Source: JASEGV01 sp947085405 | Lineage (GTDB): Bacteria > Bacteroidota > Ignavibacteria > UBA10030 > BY39 | Length of the DNA: 64,000 nucleotides | Direction of reading: 5' to 3' | Assembly: GCA_947085405.1 (NCBI GenBank) | Contig: CAMTWO010000003.1 | Coordinates: 1 to 64,000, forward strand | Shown here: positions 54,261 through 62,755 of the stretch, in pieces | Position numbering within the stretch: the first letter of the stretch is position 1 | Layout of the letters: each line of letters opens with the position of its first letter | The notes under the pieces: generated by a model | Told to the model about the DNA's origin: nothing | The model's input: the letters and a program-made list of their open reading frames with translations, nothing else | The model's database searches: none | Position numbers and translations under genes: made by a program

Positions 54261-54370
54261 ATGCAAATAAAAATCCCTTGCCCCCGCTTGCAAACCGCTT
54301 ATGCACGGTCTTCCGTCAACTGACGGAAACGGAAACAAGGATATTAATATTTTTTCATAAGATATTTGCA
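54261..54370 (-). promoter_or_regulatory. Leader-like element A, paired with element B
   Basis: On the minus strand it runs from TGCAAATATCTTATG and AAAATATTAATATCCTTG, through a perfect TTCCGTCA-GT-TGACGGAA hairpin (54311-54328), to CATAAGCGGTTTGCAAGC and GGATTTTTATTTGCAT, just before the gene at 53415-54242. The same order of blocks, with a different central hairpin, forms element B at 55031-55138. Confidence 0.6.
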
Positions 54371-54448
54371 TGTTATTGTATATTAAAAACAAAAATTCAT
54401 TTTATAATTAATTAAGCATATCAACTTTTACGGTTGCACAACAATAGC

Positions 54449-55021
54449 TTATTTTATATCTACAGATATTGGATAATAACCTTGAACCGTAACCCGTCCA
54501 CTACTCGCATCAAATAAAACGCACCAATAATATTTATAAACATACTTTTTATAATATTCTGGTGTTTTTTTGGGTGAACTATACCGTTTTATTGAATCGT
54601 GCAATGAGTATTGTTCCAAAGAAGTTTTAAGATATTCTTTTCTTTCATTTAATTTATCAAGAAAATTTTGTTTTTTCTTTTCGCTAATACTATTATCATA
54701 TTCAGCTTGGGCATTTGCTACCTTTGCTGAATCATACGATTTGTTAAATAAACTTTGTTCATATTCCTTTTGAAATATATAAACAATTTTATTTTCTGTT
54801 TTTTCATTTTTAGCATATTCCCATCTGACATACATTAATTGACCTTTAGTATCTACACTGTAAATATCATCTAAATCATTTAGCTCAGTAAAACCCCTAC
54901 TTATAGATGTTGGTCTTCCTAAAACTGCTTGAACTTCTTCATAAGTCATACCAATTTTTACTCTACTCGTTTGACTGTTAACCAGCATGGTTGCCATAAT
55001 AAATAGAATCAATTGTTTCAT
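54449..55021 (-). CDS. Small exported protein with SmpA/OmlA-like domain
   Basis: From ATG 55021 (AGGTGTG six bases upstream) the 190-residue protein has a signal peptide (ILFIMATMLVNSQ). RVKIGMTYEEVQAVLGRPTSISRG is the hallmark of the SmpA/BamE-like domain, with MYVRWEYAK and KIVYIF strands after it. The remainder is helical and charged (SISEKKKQNFLDKLNERKEYLK). BamE-like domains often sit in envelope proteins, but this lacks a lipobox Cys. Element B lies immediately upstream. Confidence 0.68.
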   Translation of the reverse strand: MKQLILFIMATMLVNSQTSRVKIGMTYEEVQAVLGRPTSISRGFTELNDLDDIYSVDTKGQLMYVRWEYAKNEKTENKIVYIFQKEYEQSLFNKSYDSAKVANAQAEYDNSISEKKKQNFLDKLNERKEYLKTSLEQYSLHDSIKRYSSPKKTPEYYKKYVYKYYWCVLFDASSGRVTVQGYYPISVDIK

Positions 55022-55030
55022 CACACACCT

Positions 55031-55138
55031 CATAAATAAAAATCCATTGCCGGCTGCAAAACCTTATGAGATAGGCTTCACCCCGAAGGGTAAACAGGCA
55101 AAGGATATTTAATATTTTTCTCATAAAATATTTTGCAA
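55031..55138 (-). promoter_or_regulatory. Leader-like element B, paired with element A
   Basis: On the minus strand: TTGCAAAATATTTTATGAGAAAAATATTAAATATCCTT-type opening, then the hairpin TTACCC-TTCG-GGGTGAA with a UUCG tetraloop (about 55075-55093), then CATAAGGTTTTGCAGCC and GGATTTTTATTT leading to the gene. Flanking blocks match element A while the central stem is different. Confidence 0.6.
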
Positions 55139-55459
55139 TTATCTCATACAAATATAAGATAATTTCAAAGCCATTACAATGAGAAATAATTTATTTACGA
55201 AATGATTTAACTTATTAAACGGAAGGCGAAGCCACTGAACCAAAGGCTCAATATTACCGAGATACTAATTTTTACCGTTTTAAATACTTCTATTTCTTTC
55301 AAATTTCAATTATAAGCAATCTTCATTTCTGAAGGAAATTTGTCCGTGCATTGAGTCGCTTTGTAAGTGTGCATATCATTCGGTCATTTCTGTTTTATAT
55401 ACACATTGTTTATATTTAAAAAAATAAATATCTTTCAAATAATAATTGAGGGCATCACA
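55139..55459. other. AT-rich divergent intergenic region
   Basis: It separates a leftward from a rightward accessory gene and must hold promoter signals for the latter. No consensus boxes, palindromes or gene can be supported beyond element B. Confidence 0.4.
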
Positions 55460-56365
55460 ATGGGATTGTTAAAAAAAATATTGGATATTGTAAAGCCTGG
55501 TGGACAGGTTAATAAATTGGAAGAAACTAATTCTAATTCATTTTTAGTAAAATTAGAAGGATTTCGACCATATCAAATTACAAAAAATGAGTTGCAAAAA
55601 AGAATAAAAAATAATTTTGTTAATCAACTTAATTATATAATTTCCCAATTAGCCTCTGTTGGAAATACCAAATCATACGAAGATGTTAGTGTTGCAATAG
55701 AATTCTATATCAAATCCATTGCTTTAATGAGATATGTCAAATACATTCACAATATAGATTATAATAACCGCGATTTAGCTCATCATGTAGATAGGATTAG
55801 AATACTTTCGAATAAGTTAAAAAAACAAGAATTAGGAATTTCATGTTTAACTTGGTATAAAAATTCTGAATGCTGGTTAATAGGTTTTCAAAACAGCCCA
55901 ACTCTTCATAACAAATTTGAAACAAGTCTGAATAAATATGAAAACTCACATATCCTTAAATCTTTTGATAATATTTTAGATACATACAAATCATGGATTG
56001 ACTCTCAAATGATGGAAATAGAAAATGAATCCTTTATTGAAGAAAAAGTGAAACATGGAAATTTTCATTTAGGTTCTGATTGTAGAAAGAATAATTGCAA
56101 AATATGTTCTAAATTTGATGGAATTGATGCTGATGATTATCCCCTTTTAGAAGACATCCAACCAAGCACACCAATGTATGAATGTGAACTTAAAAATGAA
56201 GATGATGAATCTCTCTGTGATTGTTGGATAGATAGAAAGATATTTCGAATTGATTTGAAAAAACAAATTGAGCTTTTAGAGAAAGAAGAGGCAGGCTTAT
56301 TAAACTGTAAGCATGAAGAAGGAAAAGAATATGTTTGTAAGCACTGTGGGCTGTTAATGAAATGA
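55460..56365 (+). CDS. Hypothetical protein with C-terminal cysteine clusters
   Basis: From ATG 55460 (GAGG nine bases upstream; the 31-residue longer frame is not used) the protein has 301 residues. The first 190 are helical. From about residue 205 come CRKNNCKICSKFDG, CELKNEDDESLCDCW and finally CKHEEGKEYVCKHCG, which looks like a zinc ribbon. The NCKICSKFDG ... CDCW order recalls the CPxCxxLDG ... CRC pattern of MuF-type minor head proteins (weak). Alternatively an environmental or signalling zinc protein. Function unknown. Confidence 0.62.
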   Translation: MGLLKKILDIVKPGGQVNKLEETNSNSFLVKLEGFRPYQITKNELQKRIKNNFVNQLNYIISQLASVGNTKSYEDVSVAIEFYIKSIALMRYVKYIHNIDYNNRDLAHHVDRIRILSNKLKKQELGISCLTWYKNSECWLIGFQNSPTLHNKFETSLNKYENSHILKSFDNILDTYKSWIDSQMMEIENESFIEEKVKHGNFHLGSDCRKNNCKICSKFDGIDADDYPLLEDIQPSTPMYECELKNEDDESLCDCWIDRKIFRIDLKKQIELLEKEEAGLLNCKHEEGKEYVCKHCGLLMK

Positions 56366-56465
56366 ATTATTCAAATATACAGTCCCATGTAATTTTACAA
56401 CGTTTCGCATAAGAAAATATCTTCATCAAATACATCAGTGAAAAGATTGTTAAATATAACCAGAC

Positions 56466-57079
56466 TTAATTGAAGCCTATCTTATTAACTACCTCATTTA
56501 GCTCCGATGCTGCAAGGTGTGAATATACTCCCGTTGTTTTTACGCTGCTATGCCCTAACAACTTTTGAACCTGATATATATTTGCACCGCTCTGAACCAA
56601 CCACATTGCATTCGTATGTCCAAGCTGTGAAAGTGTAACGCTTCATTAGGTCCCAACTCCCGCACATACTTTTTAAACTTATGGGATACATAACTCTCGT
56701 TTAACTTATAACCGTTTTTATTAAAAACATAGCCCCCTTGTAATGCCGGTTGTAGTGTTGACCGTCTTATAAACATTCGATAAACATCTGCACCCATCGG
56801 AAGCACCCGCACCTTGCCCGATTTCGTTTGAAACGTTCCTGAATTTTCAACCGTTATAAGTTTACGCTGTAAGTCCACCGCTTGCCAACGCAAGTTTATT
56901 ATTTCACCTAATCGCAAACCGGTTAATGCAGCAAATAAGAAAATATCTTTAAGCACTATGTCCGTCGGCTGACGGATTGCATTCATTAGCTTTTGAAAAT
57001 CTTCTCTTGTTAGATATGTAGGCAACTGCTCCATCGTCAGCAGTAGCTTCTTCGGTTGAGACTTGGGCTTTATTCTCAA
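56466..57079 (-). pseudogene. Tyrosine recombinase remnant (5' truncated and frameshifted)
   Basis: The frame to 56555 encodes the catalytic-domain start, with TGLRLGEIINLRW (first catalytic Arg) and the TKSGKVRVLPM lysine strand. It then breaks at LHFHSL, where one base is lost near 56619-56621. In the other frame, HTNAMWLVQSGANIYQVQKL, LGHSSVKTTGVYSHLA and the end follow to a stop at 56468, so His, the LGH box and the Tyr are present. The Arg of the HxLRH box is destroyed by the shift. The N-terminal DNA-binding domain is absent. A dead integrase marking past insertion. Confidence 0.88.
56961..56976. repeat. Palindrome TCCGTCGGCTGACGGA inside the recombinase remnant
   Basis: Exact reverse complement of the 16-base palindrome in pcrA at 23386-23401. 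Confidence 0.5.
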
Positions 57080-57281
57080 CGTCCCAATCAGCTTCGCGGA
57101 GCAAACGATCTATTACTATTCAGGAATCAGTTTCGCGTGTCATTTATCGAATCATATAAAAAAAAGTTTTTTTCCCATAGTTAATTATTAGGGTTCAATA
57201 AACATAATATTACAAAAATTCTACAAGAATGAGAATGGCAATTTATTATGAGTCAACTGGCTCAACCAAAAAAGCTAATCA

Positions 57282-57554
57282 TTAACCCTTCGCCATCCCT
57301 TGAACAGGCGTTTTTACAGACTTTTCCTTCCTTTTGTACAAAATTCCTACAGGGATTATAACACAATACCCCAAGATAAGTAAAATCGGAGCCAAGACTA
57401 ACGGGCTAAATCCTTCCACCGTTGGGACGGATAAAGCTATATATCCGACTATAATAACAAGAAGTCCGATTCCTAAGATGATATAATTTATCTTCTCTAA
57501 TGGAAAAATTAATTCTGTTTTTTTGTGAACTTTCGATTTTATTACTTTTGCCAT
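57282..57554 (-). CDS. DUF3098-like small membrane protein
   Basis: The 90-residue protein has two membrane helices (about residues 24-44 and 51-73) with the pattern FPLEKINYIILGIGLLVIIVGY and FSPLVLAPILLILGYCVIIPVGI. This matches the DUF3098 family common in Bacteroidota; function unknown. It lies just downstream of the lolD gene in the same direction, 54 bases apart. Confidence 0.75.
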   Translation of the reverse strand: MAKVIKSKVHKKTELIFPLEKINYIILGIGLLVIIVGYIALSVPTVEGFSPLVLAPILLILGYCVIIPVGILYKRKEKSVKTPVQGMAKG

Positions 57555-57608
57555 TTTATTTCCTTAATTTTTCTGTGTTAATTTAAAAAATATTAGGTTA
57601 AAAACCAA

Positions 57609-58301
57609 TTATAGTTGAAAAAGTTTTCCATCCTCAATTCGCAAAACACGATGCGAACGGCGAGCTAAATTTTCGTTATGAGTAGCTATTATGAATGTTT
57701 GCTTGTTCTCTTTATTTAATCTCTGAATAAGTGAGAATAACTCTTCCGAAGTAGCAGAATCTAAATTACCCGTCAGCTCATCAGCTAAAACAACTTTTGG
57801 TTTATTAACGATTGCTCTGGCGATTGCGATACGCTGTTGCTCGCCACCGGATAATTCGCTCGGCTTATGGTTTGACCGCTCGGCTAAACCAACAAGGGGT
57901 AAAACCGACTTGGCGCTATCTTGGGCAGCCGTCAAAGTTTTTCCGAGAATCATTTGCGGCATTGCTACATTTTCAAGCGCAGTGAACTCAGGCAACAGAT
58001 GATGAAATTGAAAAACGAAACCTACTTCCTTAGCCCGCAGTCTCGCTAGAGATTCATCGTTGAGTTCGGAAATATTTTTCTCTCCCCAATAAACTTCTCC
58101 TTCGGACGGTTTATCTAATCCGCCGAGTATGTGCAGAAGTGTACTTTTACCGGCACCCGATGAACCGACAATCGAAACAATTTCACCCTCATAAATTTCT
58201 AAATCAATACCTCTAAGAACTTGAAGAAAACTATTTGACTTTTTGTCGGTAATAAATTTCTTTCGAATATTTGAACAGCGAATAATTATTTGTTTTTCCA
58301 T
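57609..58301 (-). CDS. lolD: Lipoprotein-releasing ABC transporter ATPase
   Basis: The 230-residue ATPase has Walker A GSSGAGKSTLLHI (about residues 42-54), the Q-loop FQFHHLLPEFTALENVAMP, signature LSGGEQQRIAIARA, Walker B VVLADELTGNLDSA and the His switch ATHNENLA. It powers LolCE-type permeases that release lipoproteins for LolA. It follows the permease gene by one base, forming a three-gene unit with the two permeases. Confidence 0.92.
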   Translation of the reverse strand: MEKQIIIRCSNIRKKFITDKKSNSFLQVLRGIDLEIYEGEIVSIVGSSGAGKSTLLHILGGLDKPSEGEVYWGEKNISELNDESLARLRAKEVGFVFQFHHLLPEFTALENVAMPQMILGKTLTAAQDSAKSVLPLVGLAERSNHKPSELSGGEQQRIAIARAIVNKPKVVLADELTGNLDSATSEELFSLIQRLNKENKQTFIIATHNENLARRSHRVLRIEDGKLFQL

Positions 58302-58302
58302 A

Positions 58303-59532
58303 TCACTCCCATCTTATTGATTCAATCGGAATTATTTTTGATGCACGCCGGGCTGGGAAATATGATGCTAGAAGAGTCAGTATCATACAGGCGGCTGTTA
58401 CTGTAACAAAATCGATTAGGTGCACCTCGACCGGAATTGCCGGAATAATATAAACTGTCTGGTCGAGTGGAAATAAATGATATTGTTGTTGTAAGAATAT
58501 CAAAACCAATCCGAGAATAATTCCCAACGCATTTCCAATCAGCCCGATCAGTATTCCTTCATACATAAAAATCCTGATTATGCTCTTTTGCGATGCACCC
58601 ATTGATTGCAACACTCCGATGTCGCGCCGCTTTTCTATTACAGTCATATACAACGAACCCAGCAAATTAAAACTTGCTACAAGTATTATCAAGCTTAATA
58701 AGATGTAAGCTATGTACCTTTCAATTTTCATCATCGAATATAAATCGGAATGCAAATCGTACCAAGATGATATTTCAATACCCGATGGTAGTTTGTTTAG
58801 AAGATTTGATTTGAAGGATTCCGATTTATCGAGATCAATCAGCCGGGCTTCGACTCCGGAATACCGTCCACTCATCTCGAATAATATCTGTGCCGATTCA
58901 AGTGAGATATACGCAAATTGAGAATCGTACTCCTTGTTATTCGACTCGTAGATACCTGTAACTTTGAATTTTTTAACCGCAGGTGTGCTGAAAGGTGTTA
59001 ACGTTGCAGAGAATGCATACGGACTAACCATATCCACAGAGTCGCCTACAACCGCCCCCAATCTATCTGATAGTGTCAAACCTAAAACGATTGAACTGTA
59101 TTCTTTCGTATCTTTCAAAATAAAATCACCTAAAACAATTTTATCTTTTACACCCGAAACAGCGGCAATCTTTCCTTCATCTACTCCTCTGATAAATACG
59201 ACTTTATTAAAAGCTTTAGAAATAATCATAGCTTTCCCGGAAATAAATGGTGAATATCCCGAAACAAGTTTTTCGTTTTTTAATACATCCGACACAACAT
59301 TGTAATTTTGCAAATCAATACCGCCTCTTTGTTCAATACGAATATGAGGATCGAAGCCGATTAAAATAGATGTAACAATTCCGGTAAAGCCGTTGAAAAC
59401 CGACATCACAATCAGTAAAGCTGCAACTCCCACAGTAATTCCGATTATAGAAATAAAACTGATGATTGTAATGAAATGAATTTTTCGTTTCGAAGCGAGA
59501 TATCTTCGCGCTATAAAATTTTCGAATCGCAT
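58303..59532 (-). CDS. LolC/LolE-family lipoprotein-release permease (second copy)
   Basis: The 409-residue permease starts at ATG 59532, sharing one base with the stop of the first permease (TGATG). Helix 1 is near residues 24-45 (FITIISFISIIGITVGVAALLIVMSVF), then a large periplasmic domain, then three C-terminal helices with YMTVIEKRRDIGVLQSMGASQKSIIRIFMYEGILIGLIGNALG. The FtsX-like ending SYFPARRASKIIPIESIRW is standard. The frame continuing to 59649 is not used. Two adjacent paralogues suggest a LolC/LolE heterodimer. Confidence 0.92.
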   Translation of the reverse strand: MRFENFIARRYLASKRKIHFITIISFISIIGITVGVAALLIVMSVFNGFTGIVTSILIGFDPHIRIEQRGGIDLQNYNVVSDVLKNEKLVSGYSPFISGKAMIISKAFNKVVFIRGVDEGKIAAVSGVKDKIVLGDFILKDTKEYSSIVLGLTLSDRLGAVVGDSVDMVSPYAFSATLTPFSTPAVKKFKVTGIYESNNKEYDSQFAYISLESAQILFEMSGRYSGVEARLIDLDKSESFKSNLLNKLPSGIEISSWYDLHSDLYSMMKIERYIAYILLSLIILVASFNLLGSLYMTVIEKRRDIGVLQSMGASQKSIIRIFMYEGILIGLIGNALGIILGLVLIFLQQQYHLFPLDQTVYIIPAIPVEVHLIDFVTVTAACMILTLLASYFPARRASKIIPIESIRWE

Positions 59533-60746
59533 CAACGAAACCTCAAGGTCGTTACGGCATCTAACTTTGCAGCAGCTTTTGAGGGAAGTAATGATGAAAC
59601 GTAGCAAAGCAATAATACTATAGCACTTACTATTACAAAATTTTCCCACTTCAATAAAATTGGGACGGTGCTCATAAAATAAATATCGGATGGAAGCGAG
59701 AAAAATTGTAGCTCAAGCTGTAAGTAACATAGAGCGAAAGCTAATAGATTACCCATTGCAACACCAATACCGGCAATAAACATACCTTGAATTAAAAATA
59801 TTTTTTGAATATCAGAAGCACTTGAACCCAACGATTTCAGTATCCCGATATCTTGTGTCCGCTCTAAAACCATCATCAACAGCGTGCCGATGATGTTCAC
59901 AATTGCTACGATTACAATTAAACCTAAAAGTATGGGCGCCGGTTTTTTTTGCAATTCAATCCAGGCAAATAGGTTCCGATAAAGTTGAGCTGCAGTCCGC
60001 ACATAATGCGGATACTCTAAAACTTCCTGAATCTGATTTGCGATTGTTGTTGCTTTCGGAATACTATCCACCGTAACATCAAAGCCGAGAAAACTTTCGC
60101 CAAGTCCGAAGAGTCGCTGAGCGTCGCTGAGATGTGTGAACGCATACAAGTCGTCGTACTCAGCCATCCCTGATTCGAAAATCCCGGCTACAAAAAACAC
60201 GGACGCACGCGGTTGATAGCTAACCTGCCCCGATGGTAAACCGAATACAATTACTTTATCGCCAACACCAACATCCAACTTACGTGCGAGCTTTTTCCCG
60301 ATAACAATTTCCGATTTGTCAGATTTATTTTTCGAGAGATATTTTCCTTCTTTGATGAACGATTTAATTTTCGATGGGTCGGTTTCTACTTCGATTCCTT
60401 TCAAAAAAATCCCATCAACATTAACACCTGCGCGAATCATCGCTTCTTTTGCAACGAAGGGGGAAATGCTTTGAACGTCAGGAACTTTTTCTTTCACTAA
60501 AGCAATTGATTTTTGATAATTGAAGAGAGGCTGCCCTTGAAATCCTTGCACTTGGATGTGCGTCATAAACCCGAAAACTTTTTCCTTAATTTCTTTTTCA
60601 AAACCTCCCAATATCGAAAGTGTGATGATGAGAGCAGCGGTTCCCAACGTAACACCGATAATTGAGAAGCCGGTGATAAACGAGATGAACCTCGATTTAC
60701 GGCTCGAAGAGATGTATCGTTTAGCTATGAACCATTTATAAGACAT
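59532..60746 (-). CDS. LolC/LolE-family lipoprotein-release permease (first copy)
   Basis: The 404-residue permease has the same layout: FISFITGFSIIGVTLGTAALIITLSILGGF, a periplasmic domain with GIFLKGIEVETDPSKIKSF, then NIIGTLLMMVLERTQDIGILKSLGSSASDIQKIFLIQGMFIAGIGVAMG. It differs throughout from the following copy and is an old paralogue. A tandem 7-base repeat (ATGATTT, about 60761-60794) sits 15 bases before its start. Confidence 0.92.
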   Translation of the reverse strand: MSYKWFIAKRYISSSRKSRFISFITGFSIIGVTLGTAALIITLSILGGFEKEIKEKVFGFMTHIQVQGFQGQPLFNYQKSIALVKEKVPDVQSISPFVAKEAMIRAGVNVDGIFLKGIEVETDPSKIKSFIKEGKYLSKNKSDKSEIVIGKKLARKLDVGVGDKVIVFGLPSGQVSYQPRASVFFVAGIFESGMAEYDDLYAFTHLSDAQRLFGLGESFLGFDVTVDSIPKATTIANQIQEVLEYPHYVRTAAQLYRNLFAWIELQKKPAPILLGLIVIVAIVNIIGTLLMMVLERTQDIGILKSLGSSASDIQKIFLIQGMFIAGIGVAMGNLLAFALCYLQLELQFFSLPSDIYFMSTVPILLKWENFVIVSAIVLLLCYVSSLLPSKAAAKLDAVTTLRFR

Positions 60747-60760
60747 TAGGAAGGATTATA

Positions 60761-60794
60761 GATTTATGATTTATGATTTATGATTTATGATTTA
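60761..60794. repeat. Tandem 7-base repeat (ATGATTT)n
   Basis: Just under five exact units upstream of the first Lol permease. Related short ATTTATGATTT runs occur at 61628-61650 and near 30383. The rest of 60795-60943 is AT-rich with nothing else recognisable. Confidence 0.7.
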
Positions 60795-60943
60795 AGTTTT
60801 AAGACCAATTACTAAGTTTAATAAACAGTTATTAGTTTCTGGTTCTTGGTTTTAGTTAATAGGTTAGTAGTTATGGTTCAAAGGCTTCACAAACCATCAA
60901 CTAATAACCAAAACCAATAACTTTACCTGCTCTCTGGTTCAGC

Positions 60944-61573
60944 TCAAATAAAATACAAGAATAAGCCAGTTAGCGCGATTGTCCCGCCTGCCATTGCGTG
61001 CGAAAACTTTTCGGCAAAGCTATGTTTAATTAATTGAAAACCCGAATAACCTAACAGACTTTGTCCGACCATCATTACGAGTGTAACTGCTCCGAAAACT
61101 CCGGCTACTGTTGCTATGCCCGCCCAACCGTAAGCAGTTGCTAAAAACATAAGCGGGATTAGAGGTTCGCAAGGACCGAGAACGAAAACTGCAAACAAAG
61201 TCCAAACGGTTACAACTTTCTTTTTTGATAAATCGGGCATGTGTGAATGGTGATGCCTTGCGTTTTTCAATCCCCACAAAGCATAGGCGACGCCGAAACC
61301 AATGAGTAAATAAACACCGATTTCGCCGCGTGTTGATTCGATACCTTCAAGATGGATTGAAGCAACTCCGGCTAAAATTCCGATTGCACCTAATAAAATG
61401 GATGAGCCCACATGACCAAGTCCGGCTATAAAAGCTACTAACGAAAGGCGTGGTTTAGTCCATTTTTGTGCTTTGCCAATCATCACGAAAGGAAGCCAGT
61501 GGTCGGGTGCGAATGCGTGCACTATTCCGATGGTGATTGTCGATATGATTAATGCTGAGAATGAGTCTGCCAT
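60944..61573 (-). CDS. NicO/UreH-like membrane metal transporter
   Basis: The 209-residue protein has about six membrane helices. The first carries HAFAPDH (HX4DH, residues 19-25), the signature of nickel/cobalt NiCoT, RcnA and UreH-type proteins. A His-rich cytoplasmic turn (ARHHHSHMPD) and a GPCEPLIPLM segment follow. It could move Ni or Co, or serve cytochrome maturation like the related SafE proteins. The substrate is inference; a B12-dependent subunit at 50.0 kb fits a need for cobalt. Confidence 0.8.
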   Translation of the reverse strand: MADSFSALIISTITIGIVHAFAPDHWLPFVMIGKAQKWTKPRLSLVAFIAGLGHVGSSILLGAIGILAGVASIHLEGIESTRGEIGVYLLIGFGVAYALWGLKNARHHHSHMPDLSKKKVVTVWTLFAVFVLGPCEPLIPLMFLATAYGWAGIATVAGVFGAVTLVMMVGQSLLGYSGFQLIKHSFAEKFSHAMAGGTIALTGLFLYFI

Positions 61574-61600
61574 AAAATACCTATGAAAATTTTAGATTTT

Positions 61601-61615
61601 TCCGCCAGAGGCGGA
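61601..61615. repeat. Dispersed palindrome TCCGCC-NNN-GGCGGA, copy 2
   Basis: TCCGCC-AGA-GGCGGA followed by TTCG, the same frame as at 4483. It lies between the NicO-like gene start and prfB. Confidence 0.6.
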
Positions 61616-61648
61616 TTCGCCTTCGGTGAAAGATTTATGATTTATGAT

Positions 61649-62753
61649 TTATTTTGTTTGTCCGAACTCCATCAAATAACTTTTTATAAACTCATCGATG
61701 TCGCCGTCCATTACAGATTGAACGTTACTTGTTTCTACATCTGTGCGATGGTCTTTTACCATATTGTAAGGGTGGAAAACATAAGAACGAATCTGACTTC
61801 CCCACTCGATTTTCTTTTTAGTGCTTTCAATTGCACTCAAGCGGGCTTCTTCTTCTTCTTTTCTTAATTGATACAGTCGTGACTTCAACATCTTCATCGC
61901 GCGTTCTTTGTTTTGGAATTGCGATCGCTCCTGCTGACACGCAACCACGACTCCGCTAGGAAGATGCCTGATTCTAACAGCCGTTTCTACTTTATTTACA
62001 TTTTGTCCCCCTTTGCCGCCAGCCCGGTAAGTGTCGAACTCAAGGTCGGCGGGATTGATCTCAATCTCAACGTCATCTTCAATTTCGGGATACACAAATA
62101 CCGAAGCGAAAGAGGTATGCCGGCGTGCATTAGAATCGAACGGAGAGATTCGCACTAAACGGTGAACACCGCTTTCGGCTTTGAGATGCCCGTAAGCAAA
62201 TGAACCTTGAACTTCTATGGTAGCACTTTTGATTCCGGCGCCATCACCTTCCAGTTCATCTAAAAGAAAAGTTTTAAAACCTCGCTTTTCACTCCAGCGC
62301 AGATACATCCGCAAAAGCATCTCAGCCCAGTCCTGAGCTTCGGTTCCACCGGCTCCTGAATGTATTGTGAGAATTGCATTCTTGTTATCATCTTCGCCGC
62401 TGAGCATATTGCGGAACTCCAAATCGGATGTAAGGTTTTCGACGAGATAGATTTCAGAATCGATTTCTTTTTCGTACGATTCATCGGCTGCTTCTTCAGC
62501 AAGCTCAACGAGTGTATTCAGGTCGCCGATTTTATTATTAATCTTATACCATCCTTCAGTCCACTCCTTAAGCCCGCTTATTTGCTGCATTACTTTTTGT
62601 GCGTTAATGTTATCGTTCCAGAAATCGGGCGAATGACTTTTATTTTCTAACTCAGAAATTTTTTGTTCTTTTGCATCGAGGTCAAAGATACCCCCTGAGG
62701 TTGGTGAGTCGTTCGGATAATTGTTTTATTTTTTCTTTTTGGTTTTCAAACAT
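61649..62753 (-). CDS. prfB: Peptide chain release factor 2 with programmed +1 frameshift
   Basis: Translation starts at ATG 62753 and reaches codon 23, CTT, followed by an in-frame TGA at 62684-62682. The preceding AGGGGG and slippery CTT-TGA-C form the autoregulatory +1 shift of RF2. After the shift the second frame runs to 61649 and gives a protein of 367 residues. Diagnostic motifs are SPF (recognition of UGA/UAA, in RISPFDSNARRH) and the catalytic GGQ (AGGKGGQNVNKVETAVRIRH). It terminates translation at UGA and UAA and senses its own level at the TGA. Confidence 0.96.
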
Positions 62754-62755
62754 AG

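Noticed and set aside
52263..55140. Integron cassette array with attC sites
   Set aside because: Repeated elements before genes suggested it, but no RYYYAAC/GTTRRRY pairs at proper spacing were found and the recombinase remnant lacks IntI features.
59533..59649. Longer start for the second Lol permease
   Set aside because: The 39 extra residues overlap the coding end of the first permease. ATG 59532 overlaps its stop by one base, as in coupled genes.
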